Shown: positions 17,159 to 26,080 of the stretch, in pieces
Numbering within the stretch: position 1 is the stretch's first letter
Layout of the letters: every line of letters starts with the position of its first letter
From: Microtetraspora sp. NBRC 16547
Lineage (GTDB): Bacteria; Actinomycetota; Actinomycetes; Streptosporangiales; Streptosporangiaceae
Assembly (NCBI RefSeq): GCF_030268965.1
Contig: NZ_BSSE01000022.1
Coordinates: 62,001 to 126,000, forward strand
Length of the DNA: 64,000 nucleotides
Direction: 5' to 3'
Translations under genes and position numbers: made by a program
Notes under the pieces: generated by a model
Seen by the model: the letters and a program-made list of their open reading frames with translations, nothing else
Told to the model about the DNA's origin: nothing
Database searches by the model: none

Positions 17159-18466
17159 TCACGCACGCCGTCTCCCCCAGGCTCTCCCCACGCTCTCCCC
17201 TGCGCGTCGCTCGCCCTGCTCCTGCCGCGGCCCTGGGCGCCAACCTCCGAGCACGGCCGCGACCTGCGTGGCATACGTGTCGAGGCCCGCGCCGGGGGTG
17301 CCGGGCAGGCCGAGCAGGCCGGGCAGCAGGTCACCGAAGGCGTTCACCTCGGCGACGGCCACGGACCGCAGGTCGGCACCGACCATGAGATCGACACCGA
17401 CCGCCAGGCTGCGCGGGAAGCACGCCGCGGCCCGCGCGCACACCTCCATGGCGCCGTCCCACCCCGCGCCCCCCAGTCGTGCCCTGACGACATCGAGATC
17501 GCCTCGGGCGCCGCCCAGATGGAGATTCGTCATGGGGCCGCGGCCGAGGCGCACCACGGCGTGCGTCGGTGTTCCGGCGACGCAGACCACGCGCAGGTCG
17601 AACGCCCGGCCCGCGATGGACGCCTTGGGGAACCAGCGCTCGACGTGCAGCCCGTCGGGAGCCAGTGTGCCGACGATCGTCGCGACGTCGTCCTCGGCCT
17701 CGTACGTCCGCAACCGCAGCGAGTTGTGCAGCGACGGACCCGGCCCGAGATCCGCCGACGTCACCGCCTTGATCCGGGCTCGGTGCGCCTGGAGGGCGAT
17801 GACGCCGGAGGCCGACGAGCCGTGTGCGGGCTTCACGAACACCCGCGACCAGCCCCGTCGCGCCATCTCGTCCCGCAGCTCGTCGTATGAGGTGATCGGG
17901 CCGGGCAGGGCTTCGGGAATGGGGACGCCCGCGTCGCGGAGCCGCCGATGGGTCAGCCGCTTGTCGAACATCACCGCGATCTCGCCGGGATCGCCGAGCA
18001 GGCGGGCCGACGGCGTGGCCTCGGTGAGGTCATGCGCCCGCGCCAGGCCCGCGACGAGGTTGCGGTACCACCGGGCACCGCCCGCGACCCGGCTCGGGTC
18101 GCCGGGGCCACGCAGCAGGGCGTCGGCCTCCGCGTCCTCCCCAGGCGAGTCGATCCGCACGAGGGTGCCCGGCGGAATCACCCCAGGCGCCCGCGCCGCG
18201 CCCCCGGCGCCCGGGGACGGGCTGTCGCACGAGTCCCTGCCCGATGGGTCCGGGACGGGAGGGGTCGGCGCCGCGCCACCGGCGAGGACATCACACCAAG
18301 GGATCACGATCGGCTCGGGCAGGCCGTGGCGGACCACGGCATCGCCGAACATCGTCACCCGCCGATCACCCGGTGTGCCGACGACGGCGAACCGGACGCG
18401 CTCCCGCGGGTCACTCGCCTCCCCACCCGCTCCGTCTGGATCACGCGACATCAGATCGTGCGGCAT
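17159..18466 (-). CDS. STM4014-family ATP-grasp protein
   Basis: This 435-aa protein is related to ATP-grasp ligases, which join a carboxylate to an amine, thiol or similar via an acylphosphate. ATP-grasp-like elements are visible: VMFDKRLTHRRLRDAGVPIP, RGWSRVFVKPAHGSSASGV (ATP-binding lysine and Gly/Ser loop), FDLRVVCVAGTPTHAVVR, and AVAEVNAFGDLLPG with the metal-binding Glu-Val-Asn. The first 25 residues and a Pro/Gly-rich segment (about 65-100) are poorly conserved-looking. The start could be the ATG at 18466 or 18451; neither has a strong ribosome site. It follows STM4015 by 46 bp and precedes STM4013 by one base, so it belongs to the same transcript. Confidence 0.78.
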   Translation of the reverse strand: MPHDLMSRDPDGAGGEASDPRERVRFAVVGTPGDRRVTMFGDAVVRHGLPEPIVIPWCDVLAGGAAPTPPVPDPSGRDSCDSPSPGAGGAARAPGVIPPGTLVRIDSPGEDAEADALLRGPGDPSRVAGGARWYRNLVAGLARAHDLTEATPSARLLGDPGEIAVMFDKRLTHRRLRDAGVPIPEALPGPITSYDELRDEMARRGWSRVFVKPAHGSSASGVIALQAHRARIKAVTSADLGPGPSLHNSLRLRTYEAEDDVATIVGTLAPDGLHVERWFPKASIAGRAFDLRVVCVAGTPTHAVVRLGRGPMTNLHLGGARGDLDVVRARLGGAGWDGAMEVCARAAACFPRSLAVGVDLMVGADLRSVAVAEVNAFGDLLPGLLGLPGTPGAGLDTYATQVAAVLGGWRPGPRQEQGERRAGESVGRAWGRRRA

Positions 18467-18512
18467 GCGACTCGGAGACCGCCCGCTCGGGGACCACTCA
18501 CCCGTCCGTCGC

Positions 18513-19484
18513 TCACTCGCTCACCGCGACGTAACGCCAGACCTCGCCGTCGCCGTCGTCGTCGCCCTCCTCCTGCTCGGAGAGATCGACCTCGACGCCG
18601 GGCAGGGCCTCCTGAACACGCTTGATCATGTCGTCGGTGAGGAAGTGGTGGTGCAGGTCGAGCCGGCGCAGGTGCGTGAGCGGCTGGCCGGTGAGCAACG
18701 CCTCGGCCCCGGCGTCGGTGAGCACGCCCATCGACAGGCTGAGCGTCTCCAGCCGGGCGACGACGGGCGCGGTCGCCACCGAGGCGGCGATCTCGTCCTC
18801 GATCTCGCTGTCCTGCAGCCCCAGATGGCGCAGGGCGGGCAGCCGGACACCGGAGAGGATCTCCTCCAGATCCGTCACGGCGGCGTCTCCGCCGTACTCC
18901 TCGACGCCGAGCCAGAGCTCCAGATGCTCAAGCGCCGGGAAGTCGCATCCGCCCACCCCGCGGACGACCAGTCCGGGCAGGCCGCCGGCCTCCAGGCGCA
19001 GCGTCTTCAACGCGCCGTGCTTGACCGGCCGCAGCCCGAGGCCTGTGCCGCCGCGCACGTCCAACCGCTCCAGCGACGGGAACGCTTCCAGCAACGGCGT
19101 CACATCGGACTGCTGGATCCACGAGATCTCGCACTGTTCGGACGGCATCGCGCCCACGAAGAGGGAGCGCAACGCCGGGAAACGGGCGGCGTTCTCGACC
19201 AGGAGGCAGATCACCTCCTCGGAGGAGATGTCGTACGCGTCCGCCCAGGAACCGATCACAAGGGCGGTGACCCTGGTCGTGTCCACCCGCTCCATGAACC
19301 AGGCGAACGTTTCGGGGAAACCGCGCTCCGAATCGTAGACCTCGGCCGAGACCCGCCAGGCGACCGCTTCGGGAGCCGGAAGCTCGCCGTTCTCCTCCTC
19401 CGGATCCACCTCGGTGACCGGAAGCCCCGCGTACCGATCGCGGTAGTCGTGGGCGTATCCGTGGTATTCGTCGAACTCCACCAT
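18513..19484 (-). CDS. STM4015-family protein (leucine-rich-repeat-like)
   Basis: This 323-aa protein is the first gene of the STM4011-4015 operon. It opens with MVEFDEYHGYAHDYRDRYAG and then shows a series of LRR-like segments, for example LLEAFPSLERLDVRGG, GALKTLRLEAGGLPGLV, FPALEHLELWLGVEE, LPALRHLGLQDSEI and LTHLRRLDLHHHFL, suggesting a curved binding scaffold. The tail is acidic (SEQEEGDDDGDGE). The start ATG at 19484 follows GAGGAG at good spacing; an upstream extension to 19619 would be Arg/Gly noise. It probably presents a substrate or partner to the enzymes encoded downstream; this is inferred from fold and linkage, not shown. Confidence 0.75.
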   Translation of the reverse strand: MVEFDEYHGYAHDYRDRYAGLPVTEVDPEEENGELPAPEAVAWRVSAEVYDSERGFPETFAWFMERVDTTRVTALVIGSWADAYDISSEEVICLLVENAARFPALRSLFVGAMPSEQCEISWIQQSDVTPLLEAFPSLERLDVRGGTGLGLRPVKHGALKTLRLEAGGLPGLVVRGVGGCDFPALEHLELWLGVEEYGGDAAVTDLEEILSGVRLPALRHLGLQDSEIEDEIAASVATAPVVARLETLSLSMGVLTDAGAEALLTGQPLTHLRRLDLHHHFLTDDMIKRVQEALPGVEVDLSEQEEGDDDGDGEVWRYVAVSE

Positions 19485-19628
19485 GCCGAACTCCTCGCCG
19501 GGGAAAGCTGCGGGCACTGTCCTACCAGAGCCGCCCGACAGTTCCCGCATCGACGACGCCTCTCCCGACTCCCCTCCCTCCCGTCGCCGCCCCTCCACAC
19601 GGGCGGCGGGACGGACCATGATGGCCGT
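19485..19628. promoter_or_regulatory. Divergent promoter region between STM4015 operon and the MFS exporter
   Basis: 144 bases without a gene separate the two divergent starts, so one regulator could control both. No clear long palindrome is visible by eye. Confidence 0.35.
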
Positions 19629-21083
19629 GTGAAACCCGACCAGATCCGGCTCCGGTCCGCCACCGGGCGATGGGTCATCCTCGCGACCGTCCTCGGGTCC
19701 GGCATGGCGATGCTCGACAGCACCGTGGTCAACGTCGCGCTTCCCGCGCTCGGCCGCGATCTCAACGCGGGTATGTCAGGTCTCCAGTGGACGGTCAACG
19801 CCTACACGCTCACCCTGGCCGCCCTGATCCTGCTCGGCGGCTCGCTCGGCGACCGGTTCGGCAGGCGCAAGGTCTTCCTCATCGGGATCGTCTGGTTCGC
19901 GCTGGCCTCGGCCCTGTGCGGCCTGGCTCCCAACGTCCCGGTGCTCGTGGTCGCCCGCGCGCTCCAGGGCGTCGGTGGGGCCCTGCTCACCCCCGGCTCG
20001 CTGGCGATCATCCAGGCGAGCTTCCCGCATGACGATCGACCCCGGGCGATCGGCATGTGGTCCGGGCTGGGCGGGGTCGCCGCCGCCGTCGGCCCGCTGC
20101 TCGGCGGCTGGCTGGTGGAGGTGGCCAGCTGGCACTGGGTCTTCCTGATCAATCTCCCGATCGCGGCCGTCACCGTCCTGGTCACCGTGCGGCACGTGCC
20201 GGAGAGCCGGGACACCGCGTCGTCGGGGCGGTTCGACGTGCTGGGCTCGACGCTCGCGGCACTGGCCCTCGCGGGCGTCACGTACGGTCTGATCGAGCCC
20301 GGCTCCGGTTGGATCGCGCTGGTCATCGGGCTGGTGCTCGCCGTCTGCTTCGCCGTTCTGGAGGTCCGGCGCTCGCCGGAGGCTTTGGTCCCGGTACAGA
20401 TCTTCTCCTCACGTGTCTTCACCTCGATCAACATCGTCACGATGATCATGTACGCGGCGATGGGCGTGGTCTTCTTCCTGCTCGTGGTCCAGTTGCAGGT
20501 GTCGTCCGGGTTCTCGCCGATCGCCGCCGGATCGGCGATGCTGCCGGTCACGGTCCTGATGCTGCTGTTGTCGGCCCGCGCCGGGGATCTGGCCAAGCGC
20601 GTGGGCCCGCGGATCCCGATGACGGCGGGCATCCTGATGTGCGCGGTGGGTCTGCTGTTGATGAGCCGCATCGGTCCCGGCGCCACGTACCTCGTGGACG
20701 TGTTCCCGGCGGCGACGCTGTACGGCCTCGGCCTGTCCGCGGCGGTCGCCCCGCTGACCGCGACGGTCCTGGCGTCGGCCAGGGAGCGGTACGCGGGCCT
20801 GGCCAGCGGCATCAACAACGCCGTGGCGCGCACCGGCAGTCTTCTCGCGGTGGCCGCGATCCCGCCCCTGGTCGGCCTGACCGGGAGCGCCTACGACTCG
20901 CCGGTGGAGTTCACCTCCGGGTTCCGCACGGCGATGCTCGCCAGCGCCGTCATGCTCGTGGTCTCCGCCGTGGTCGCGTTCTCCACGATCAGGACGAACG
21001 TGCTGGCCGCGGCTCCCGGACCCGCCGGGCGTACGCACTGCGGCGTCGCGGCGCCGCCGTACGAACAGCGTGAGGAGGACTGA
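19629..21083 (+). CDS. DHA2-family (EmrB/QacA-like) MFS drug or metabolite exporter
   Basis: This 484-aa membrane protein has 14 probable transmembrane segments. MFS motifs are visible: LDSTVVNVALPALGRDL in helix 1, GGSLGDRFGRRKVFL (motif A) between helices 2 and 3, LQGVGGALLTPGSLAII (motif C region) and WSGLGGVAAAVGPLLGGWLV. It is proton-coupled efflux of an organic molecule by family. The start is the GTG at 19629 (VKPDQIRLRS); the much longer open frame back to 17268 runs antisense to the STM genes and is not coding. It is divergent from the STM4011-4015 operon and might export that pathway's product. The end is convergent with the hydrolase gene. Confidence 0.87.
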   Translation: MKPDQIRLRSATGRWVILATVLGSGMAMLDSTVVNVALPALGRDLNAGMSGLQWTVNAYTLTLAALILLGGSLGDRFGRRKVFLIGIVWFALASALCGLAPNVPVLVVARALQGVGGALLTPGSLAIIQASFPHDDRPRAIGMWSGLGGVAAAVGPLLGGWLVEVASWHWVFLINLPIAAVTVLVTVRHVPESRDTASSGRFDVLGSTLAALALAGVTYGLIEPGSGWIALVIGLVLAVCFAVLEVRRSPEALVPVQIFSSRVFTSINIVTMIMYAAMGVVFFLLVVQLQVSSGFSPIAAGSAMLPVTVLMLLLSARAGDLAKRVGPRIPMTAGILMCAVGLLLMSRIGPGATYLVDVFPAATLYGLGLSAAVAPLTATVLASARERYAGLASGINNAVARTGSLLAVAAIPPLVGLTGSAYDSPVEFTSGFRTAMLASAVMLVVSAVVAFSTIRTNVLAAAPGPAGRTHCGVAAPPYEQREED

Positions 21084-21173
21084 GCAGGACTGCGGAGCCG
21101 ACGCACGCCCTCCCCTCCGGCGACATGTACGGCAACGGGGACGACGAGCCGATCGTGGGGGTGCCCGGGCGCG

Positions 21174-22007
21174 TCAGATGTACGACCGCAGATACTCGTT
21201 GGCCGAGCCGCAGCCCAGGTAGTTCCGCACCGTGTGGAAGTCCAGCCAGTCGATGTTGCAGGCCACGTCGCGCTCGATCCCCTCGAAGTAGTCGCGCAGC
21301 CCCGGCGGGATCGCCGCGATGTCGTCCTTGTCGGCGATGTTGATCCAGCGGCCCACGCCGGGCGGCCGGGCTCCCCGGCCGTGGGTGGGCACAGGAAGCA
21401 GCCGCTCGAACACGACGTTCCGCATCGCCAGCGGGCTGCCCAGCGTGATGAGCAGCTCGGTGGACAGGTCGGAGTGGGCCCAGAACGCCTCGTAGGCGAC
21501 CACGCTGCCGAGCGAGTGGGCGACCACGACCCGCGGCTGCCTGCGCCGGATGACGTCCGCGACGGTGTCCCTCGCCTGGATCCTCGGCGCGCCCCCGCCG
21601 AGGTAGGCCGCCACCTCGGGGCAGAAGTCCTCGGCGAACCGCACCGCCTGGGTGCCCAGCCTGCCGAGCAGCCATTCGGCGAGCCGGTGGGCGATCCCGG
21701 TGAGCGTCTCGCCGGCCTTGGTCCGCGCTCGCCCGTCGAGCTGCCTCGCCCAGTCGGAGAACACCAGTTTCGCGTCCGGAGCCATCTGCCGAACCGGTGC
21801 CGGTGCGGCCTTGCGCAGGTGGTGGGCGTAGTAGGCGATCTCGGAGAAGTACTCCGCGCCGCCGTACGGGGATCCTCCGGTGAGGCCCTTGTCCAGGTAG
21901 CCGTTCCACTTGAGCCGCATGGTCTCGGCCGCCCTGCCCGGCGACCCCCCGGCCTCCTGGTAGTAGCGGTATTTGCCGATCCCGTGGACTCCGACGATCG
22001 TCGTCAT
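21174..22007 (-). CDS. Alpha/beta-hydrolase (esterase/lipase-like), cytoplasmic
   Basis: This 277-aa protein opens with TTIVGVHGIGKYRYY, carrying the oxyanion-hole His-Gly of alpha/beta hydrolases. It has the nucleophile elbow VVVAHSLGSVVAYE, a probable acid in ADKDDIAAIP and a His in DFHTVRNYL. There is no signal peptide or membrane anchor. Proteins of this type in actinobacteria are uncharacterised, and some are found as effector-like modules in conflict systems; nothing nearby proves that here. The gene is flanked by a convergent exporter and a divergent ArfB gene. The reaction is presumably ester or amide hydrolysis, with unknown substrate. Confidence 0.72.
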   Translation of the reverse strand: MTTIVGVHGIGKYRYYQEAGGSPGRAAETMRLKWNGYLDKGLTGGSPYGGAEYFSEIAYYAHHLRKAAPAPVRQMAPDAKLVFSDWARQLDGRARTKAGETLTGIAHRLAEWLLGRLGTQAVRFAEDFCPEVAAYLGGGAPRIQARDTVADVIRRRQPRVVVAHSLGSVVAYEAFWAHSDLSTELLITLGSPLAMRNVVFERLLPVPTHGRGARPPGVGRWINIADKDDIAAIPPGLRDYFEGIERDVACNIDWLDFHTVRNYLGCGSANEYLRSYI

Positions 22008-22276
22008 GAGCGTTCCCCCGCCTCCGTACTCCTGTCTCCGCGTTCCGCCGCCCGAGATCCCCGCGCCCCGTGCATCGCCGGGCGAAACCCGGGACCTCCC
22101 GAGGCGTACGCCGCCCGGTTTACTGGGATAAATCAGTTGATCGGGCCTCGGGCGGGATGGCTACGCTGAACCACTCCCGACGCCAACCCGTCACCATCCC
22201 GAGGCCGTCCCTACACCGATGCCGGCCGCGAGAAACGGGAACCCAGAAACCCGAGAAAATCGAGAAAGAGGACACC
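22008..22276 (+). promoter_or_regulatory. Divergent intergenic region with a candidate promoter for arfB
   Basis: No gene is seen. TTGATC at 22137-22142 and TACGCT at 22162-22167 (19-bp spacing) could be -35 and -10 boxes for arfB, leaving a leader of about 100 bases. Nothing riboswitch-like was recognised. Confidence 0.35.
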
Positions 22277-22699
22277 ATGCCAGGCCCGTTGCACGTCCGC
22301 GGTTCAGTCGTGATCCCGGAAGCGGAGCTCGGCTGGAGGTTCTCGCGCTCGTCCGGTCCCGGCGGCCAGGGCGTCAACACGACCGACAGCCGGGTCGAGC
22401 TGAGTTTCAACGTGGAGACCACGACCGCGCTCGGCCCCGCGCTGAAGGCCCGGGCGCTCGAACGGCTCGGCTCCCGCCTCCACGACGGCGTCCTCACCGT
22501 GGTGGCGTCCGAGCACCGCTCCCAGCTCCGCAACCGGGAGGCCGCCGAGGTGCGGCTGGCGCACCTGATCGCCGACGCCATCGCCCCGCCGCCCCGGCGG
22601 CGCCGCGCCACCAAACCCTCCCGGGCGTCGGTCGAGCGGCGACTGGCGGCGAAGAAGCACCGTTCCGACGTGAAGCGGCTCCGGCGGGGCGGCGAGTGA
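22277..22699 (+). CDS. arfB: ArfB-like peptidyl-tRNA hydrolase (ribosome rescue)
   Basis: This 140-aa protein is a release-factor-like hydrolase that frees stalled ribosomes by cleaving peptidyl-tRNA. The catalytic GGQ is at residues 29-31 (RSSGPGGQGVNTTDSRVEL), and the domain continues as in YaeJ/ArfB. The C-terminal tail is rich in Lys and Arg (RRRRATKPSR, KKHRSDVKRLRRGG), which in this family inserts into the empty mRNA channel. The ATG at 22277 has GAGG upstream; longer frames start in non-family sequence. Its stop region is duplicated: ggcgagtgaccac occurs at 22691 and again at 22711. Confidence 0.87.
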   Translation: MPGPLHVRGSVVIPEAELGWRFSRSSGPGGQGVNTTDSRVELSFNVETTTALGPALKARALERLGSRLHDGVLTVVASEHRSQLRNREAAEVRLAHLIADAIAPPPRRRRATKPSRASVERRLAAKKHRSDVKRLRRGGE

Positions 22700-22736
22700 C
22701 CACATGGGCCGGCGAGTGACCACGTAGGCTGAGGAG

Positions 22737-23192
22737 ATGGAACTCCCCCCAAGCGTGCGGGCAGTCCTCCTCGAATCCGACGGCGAGGAGGACCGGCTGA
22801 TCCTGTTCCGGCGCACCGTGCCGGGCCGCGACCTCTACTGGTCCGCTCCCGGCGGCCACGTCGAGCCCGAGGACGCGACCCTGGAGGACACGCTCAGGCG
22901 GGAGATGCTGGAGGAGCTCGGCGCGACCGTCGACGCGATCACCCCGCTCACCACGCTGAGCTGCGTCCAGGAGAACGGCGTCAAGACCCAGCACGTCTAC
23001 GGCTGCCGCCTCGTCACGATGGACGTGGCGCTGCGCTGCGGGCCGGAGTTCACCGACCCCGCGCGCGGCCACTACGAGGTCGTACGGCTGCCGCTGCGGC
23101 CGGAGGAGATCAGCGCGATCAACCTGATACCCGAGGAGCTCAGCACGTACCTGGGCGAGTACATCTCCCGGCTGCCCGAGCTGATCGGCTGA
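22737..23192 (+). CDS. Nudix hydrolase
   Basis: This is a 151-aa Nudix-fold pyrophosphohydrolase that cleaves a nucleoside diphosphate linked to another group. The Nudix box is GGHVEPEDATLEDTLRREML followed by EELG; compared with the consensus GX5EX7REUXEEXGU it has one extra residue before REML, as in some actinobacterial members. The substrate cannot be predicted. The ATG at 22737 follows GGAG closely (CTGAGGAG), so the start is good. It lies 37 bp downstream of arfB and could share its transcript, and ends at a 7-bp hairpin (23193-23215) facing the HAD gene. Confidence 0.85.
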   Translation: MELPPSVRAVLLESDGEEDRLILFRRTVPGRDLYWSAPGGHVEPEDATLEDTLRREMLEELGATVDAITPLTTLSCVQENGVKTQHVYGCRLVTMDVALRCGPEFTDPARGHYEVVRLPLRPEEISAINLIPEELSTYLGEYISRLPELIG

Positions 23193-23215
23193 CGACCGCG
23201 GCCCGAAGGCGGTCG
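23193..23215. terminator. Short hairpin between convergent Nudix and HAD genes
   Basis: Arms cgaccgc (23193-23199) and gcggtcg (23209-23215) flank a 9-nt loop right after the Nudix stop; it could end both transcripts. Confidence 0.45.
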
Positions 23216-23239
23216 CGGGAAGGGCGCCACGTCGAGGTC

Positions 23240-24019
23240 TCAGACCAGGTCGATCAGGTCGGCGACCGAGTTGACCACCTGGGACGGCCGGAAGGGGAAG
23301 CGGTCGATCTGCTCCTTCTGCGTCACACCGGTCAGCACCAGGATGGTGTGCAGGCCCGCCTCCATCCCGCAGACCACGTCGGTGTCCATCCGGTCGCCGA
23401 TCATGGCGGTGCTCTCGCTGTGCGCGTCGATCCGGTTCAGCGCGCTGCGCATCATCATGGGATTCGGCTTCCCCACGAAGTACGGCTCGACGCCCGTGGC
23501 CTTGGTGATCAGAGCCGCGACCGCGCCGCAGGCGGGGAGGGATCCCTCGTTCGACGGCCCGACCGGGTCGGGGTTCGTGGCGATGAACCTGGCGCCGTTC
23601 TCGATCAACCGGATCGCCCGCGTTATCGAAGTGAAACTGTAGGTCCGGGTCTCCCCGAGCACCACATAATCGGGGTCGAGGTCGGTCAGCACGTACCCCG
23701 CCTGGTGCAGGGCGGTGGTCAGCCCCGCCTCGCCGATGACGTACGCGGAGCCTTCGGGACGCTGGCTCGACAGGAACGCCGCGGTCGCGAGCGCGGACGT
23801 CCAGATGGACTCCGGCGGGACGTCCAGCCCGGCGGCGCGGAGCCGTACGGACAGGTCACGGGGGGTGTAGATGGAATTGTTGGTGAGCACGAGAAAGCGT
23901 CGTCCCGCCTCGCGCAGTTTCGCGATGAACTCGTCGGCACCCGGTACCGGATGCCCCTCGTGAACCAGCACACCGTCCATGTCCGACAGCCAGCATTCGA
24001 TCCCTTTACGCTCACTCAT
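23240..24019 (-). CDS. HAD-superfamily IIA phosphatase (NagD-like)
   Basis: This is a HAD phosphatase of about 259 aa. Motif I is [14 protein letters not shown] with two Asp residues, motif II is VLTNNS, the Lys is in the [15 protein letters not shown] region, and motif III is [10 protein letters not shown]. These are typical of subclass IIA enzymes that dephosphorylate sugar or nucleotide phosphates. The start is taken as the ATG at 24019 (MSERKG); a GTG two codons upstream (24025) is equally possible. The gene is divergent from the amino-acid ABC transporter with about 290 bp between them; no functional link is visible. Confidence 0.83.
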   Translation of the reverse strand: MSERKGIECWLSDMDGVLVHEGHPVPGADEFIAKLREAGRRFLVLTNNSIYTPRDLSVRLRAAGLDVPPESIWTSALATAAFLSSQRPEGSAYVIGEAGLTTALHQAGYVLTDLDPDYVVLGETRTYSFTSITRAIRLIENGARFIATNPDPVGPSNEGSLPACGAVAALITKATGVEPYFVGKPNPMMMRSALNRIDAHSESTAMIGDRMDTDVVCGMEAGLHTILVLTGVTQKEQIDRFPFRPSQVVNSVADLIDLV

Positions 24020-24025
24020 GCCCAC

Positions 24026-24310
24026 AGCATGTCAGGGAGCGTGCCGGGGCCGCGAGACACGTACGGCAGGGCTCCCGGGGACCGGAATGTCGCCATGAGC
24101 ACGACAGACGTGCCGGAAGGGTTGCGGACGATTCCCACATCTGGGATAACGTGTCCCATCCCGAAAAACCATTCGAGGAGAGTCACCCTGGTGCCCGTTT
24201 CCAGCGACCGAGGCGTCATCAGCGCTCCGGGCACCGGTTACCGGCGCCACCAGGCCGAATCCCCACGCACGGTCGGGCGCGAACCGGCCGAAGGAACCAA
24301 GGAGTGCCTC
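24026..24310 (+). promoter_or_regulatory. Promoter region of the amino-acid ABC transporter with an inverted repeat
   Basis: No gene is seen. TGGGA (24142-24146) and TCCCA (24154-24158) flank TAACGTG as an inverted repeat overlapping a possible -10 (GATAAC). The ribosome site AAGGAG lies six bases before the GTG at 24311. Confidence 0.4.
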
Positions 24311-25222
24311 GTGCTTCCACGATCTATCACGCGGCGCCGTATCGCAGCGATCGGCGCACTCGCCATCGCCGCGGGGCTCACCCTCTCGGCGTGTGGCGGC
24401 GACGACACCGCCGGCACCGACACCGCGGCTCCGGCGCCCAGCGCCGAGAGCGCGCTGGCCAAGCTGGTACCCGAGAACATCGCGGCAGACGGAAAGATCC
24501 TCATCGGCAGCGACGCCTCCTACCCGCCCAACGAGTCCGTCGACCCGGCCTCTCAGAAGATCGTCGGCTGGGAGGTCGACCTGGGCGAGGCGCTCGCCGC
24601 CAAGCTGGGGCTCAAGGCCGACTTCCAGAACGCCGGTTTCGACACGATCATCCCGGGCATCCAGTCCGGCAAGTACGAGCTCGGCATCTCGTCCTTCACC
24701 GACAACCCCGAGCGGGAGAAGGTCGTCGACTTCGTGACGTACTACAACGCCGGTGTCTCGTGGGCCACGCTCAAGGGCAACCCCCAGGGCGTCGACCCCG
24801 ACAACGCGTGCGGCAAGAAGATCGGCGTCCAGCAGGGCACGGTCGAGGTCGACGACATCAAGGCGCGCAGCGAGAAGTGCGTCAAGGACGGCAAGCCCGC
24901 GATCGAGCAGGTCGTGCGCAAGGGCCAGACCGAGGTCAACGCCGACCTGGTCTCGGGCAAGATCGACGGCATGCTGGCCGACTCGCCGATCGTGGGTTAC
25001 GCGATCAAGCAGACCGGCGACAAGCTGGAGACCATCGGCCAGATGTACGACGCGGCCCCGTACGGCTTCGCCGTCGCGAAGACCTCGGGCACGTTCAAGG
25101 ACGCCGTGCACGGCGCGATCAAGGAGCTGATCGCGGACGGCACCTACACCAAGATCCTGGAGAAGTGGGGCGTCCAGGACGGCGCCATCACCGCCCCCGT
25201 GATCAACGGCGCCGGCGGCTGA
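24311..25222 (+). CDS. Polar amino-acid ABC transporter substrate-binding lipoprotein
   Basis: This 303-aa lipoprotein belongs to the SBP_bac_3 family (glutamate, glutamine, arginine, histidine binders). The signal peptide has RR at positions 8-9 and ends at lipobox LSAC (Cys28). Mature-domain family words are [33 protein letters not shown] and [19 protein letters not shown]. The GTG at 24311 follows AAGGAG, deciding the start; longer frames run through the promoter. It is the first of three genes: permease follows after 3 bp and ATPase overlaps the permease. Exact specificity is unknown. Confidence 0.88.
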   Translation: MLPRSITRRRIAAIGALAIAAGLTLSACGGDDTAGTDTAAPAPSAESALAKLVPENIAADGKILIGSDASYPPNESVDPASQKIVGWEVDLGEALAAKLGLKADFQNAGFDTIIPGIQSGKYELGISSFTDNPEREKVVDFVTYYNAGVSWATLKGNPQGVDPDNACGKKIGVQQGTVEVDDIKARSEKCVKDGKPAIEQVVRKGQTEVNADLVSGKIDGMLADSPIVGYAIKQTGDKLETIGQMYDAAPYGFAVAKTSGTFKDAVHGAIKELIADGTYTKILEKWGVQDGAITAPVINGAGG

Positions 25223-25225
25223 TCC

Positions 25226-26080
25226 ATGTCCGTCGGTCAAACGGAAACACGCACCGGGACGATCAAGGCCGTCCCGGTGCGCCACCCCGGCCGCTGGGTG
25301 GCGGCCGTGGCGGTCGCGGTGTTGGCCGCGATGCTGGTCAACAACCTGATCACCAACGAGGCCTACAACTGGGCGGAGCAGCTCAAGTACCTGTTCTCGC
25401 CAGCGGTCCTCGGCGGCGTGCGCAACACCATCTGGCTGACCGTCGCGGCGATGATCGGCGGCGTCCTCCTGGGCATCCTGCTCGCGCTGATGCGGCTGTC
25501 CGCCAACCCGCTGCTGCGCGGCGCGGCCTGGCTGTACGTCTGGGTCTTCCGTGGCACGCCCCTCTTCACCCAGCTGCTGATCTGGGGCAACATCGGCGCG
25601 CTCTTCCCCACGCTCGGCCTGGGCATCCCGTTCGGCCCGGAGTTCGTCACCGCGCAGACCAACGCGCTGTACAGCGCGGCCGCGGCGGCGTCGCTCGGAC
25701 TGATCTTCAACGAGGCGGCCTACATGGCCGAGATCGTGCGCGGCGGCATCCAGTCGGTGGACCTGGGTCAGCAGGAGGCGGCCAGCGCGCTCGGCCTGAC
25801 CAAAGCGCAGACCCTGCGCCGGATCATCCTGCCCCAGGCGATGCGGGTGATCGCGCCGCCCACCGGCAACGAGGCGATCTCGATGCTGAAGAACACCGCT
25901 TTGGTCGCGGCCGTGCCGTACCTGGAGCTGACGTTCACGGTGCAGAACATCTACTCGCACACCTACCAGATCATCCCCATGCTGGTCATGGCCTGCATCT
26001 GGTACCTGTTCCTGTCGTCGATAATGATGATCGGGCAGCACTACCTCGAGCGCTACTACGGCAAGGGGTACGCGCGATGA
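25226..26080 (+). CDS. Polar amino-acid ABC transporter permease
   Basis: This 284-aa membrane protein of the His/Glu/Gln/Arg/opine family has an N-terminal membrane segment ([19 protein letters not shown]) followed by the permease core ([20 protein letters not shown]). The EAA loop is [20 protein letters not shown] followed by LPQAMR. It begins 3 bp after the binding protein stop and overlaps the ATPase gene by 4 bp, so this is one transcript. As the only permease gene present it would form a homodimer in the importer. Confidence 0.88.
   Translation: MSVGQTETRTGTIKAVPVRHPGRWVAAVAVAVLAAMLVNNLITNEAYNWAEQLKYLFSPAVLGGVRNTIWLTVAAMIGGVLLGILLALMRLSANPLLRGAAWLYVWVFRGTPLFTQLLIWGNIGALFPTLGLGIPFGPEFVTAQTNALYSAAAAASLGLIFNEAAYMAEIVRGGIQSVDLGQQEAASALGLTKAQTLRRIILPQAMRVIAPPTGNEAISMLKNTALVAAVPYLELTFTVQNIYSHTYQIIPMLVMACIWYLFLSSIMMIGQHYLERYYGKGYAR

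Noticed and set aside
17268-19628. Very long plus-strand open frame reaching into the MFS gene
   Set aside because: It runs antisense to the STM4014 and STM4015 genes; only the part after the GTG at 19629 reads as a membrane transporter.
22070-22276. N-terminal extension of ArfB
   Set aside because: The frame is open but Arg/Ser-rich and unlike the family; the ATG at 22277 has a ribosome site and gives the normal ArfB length.
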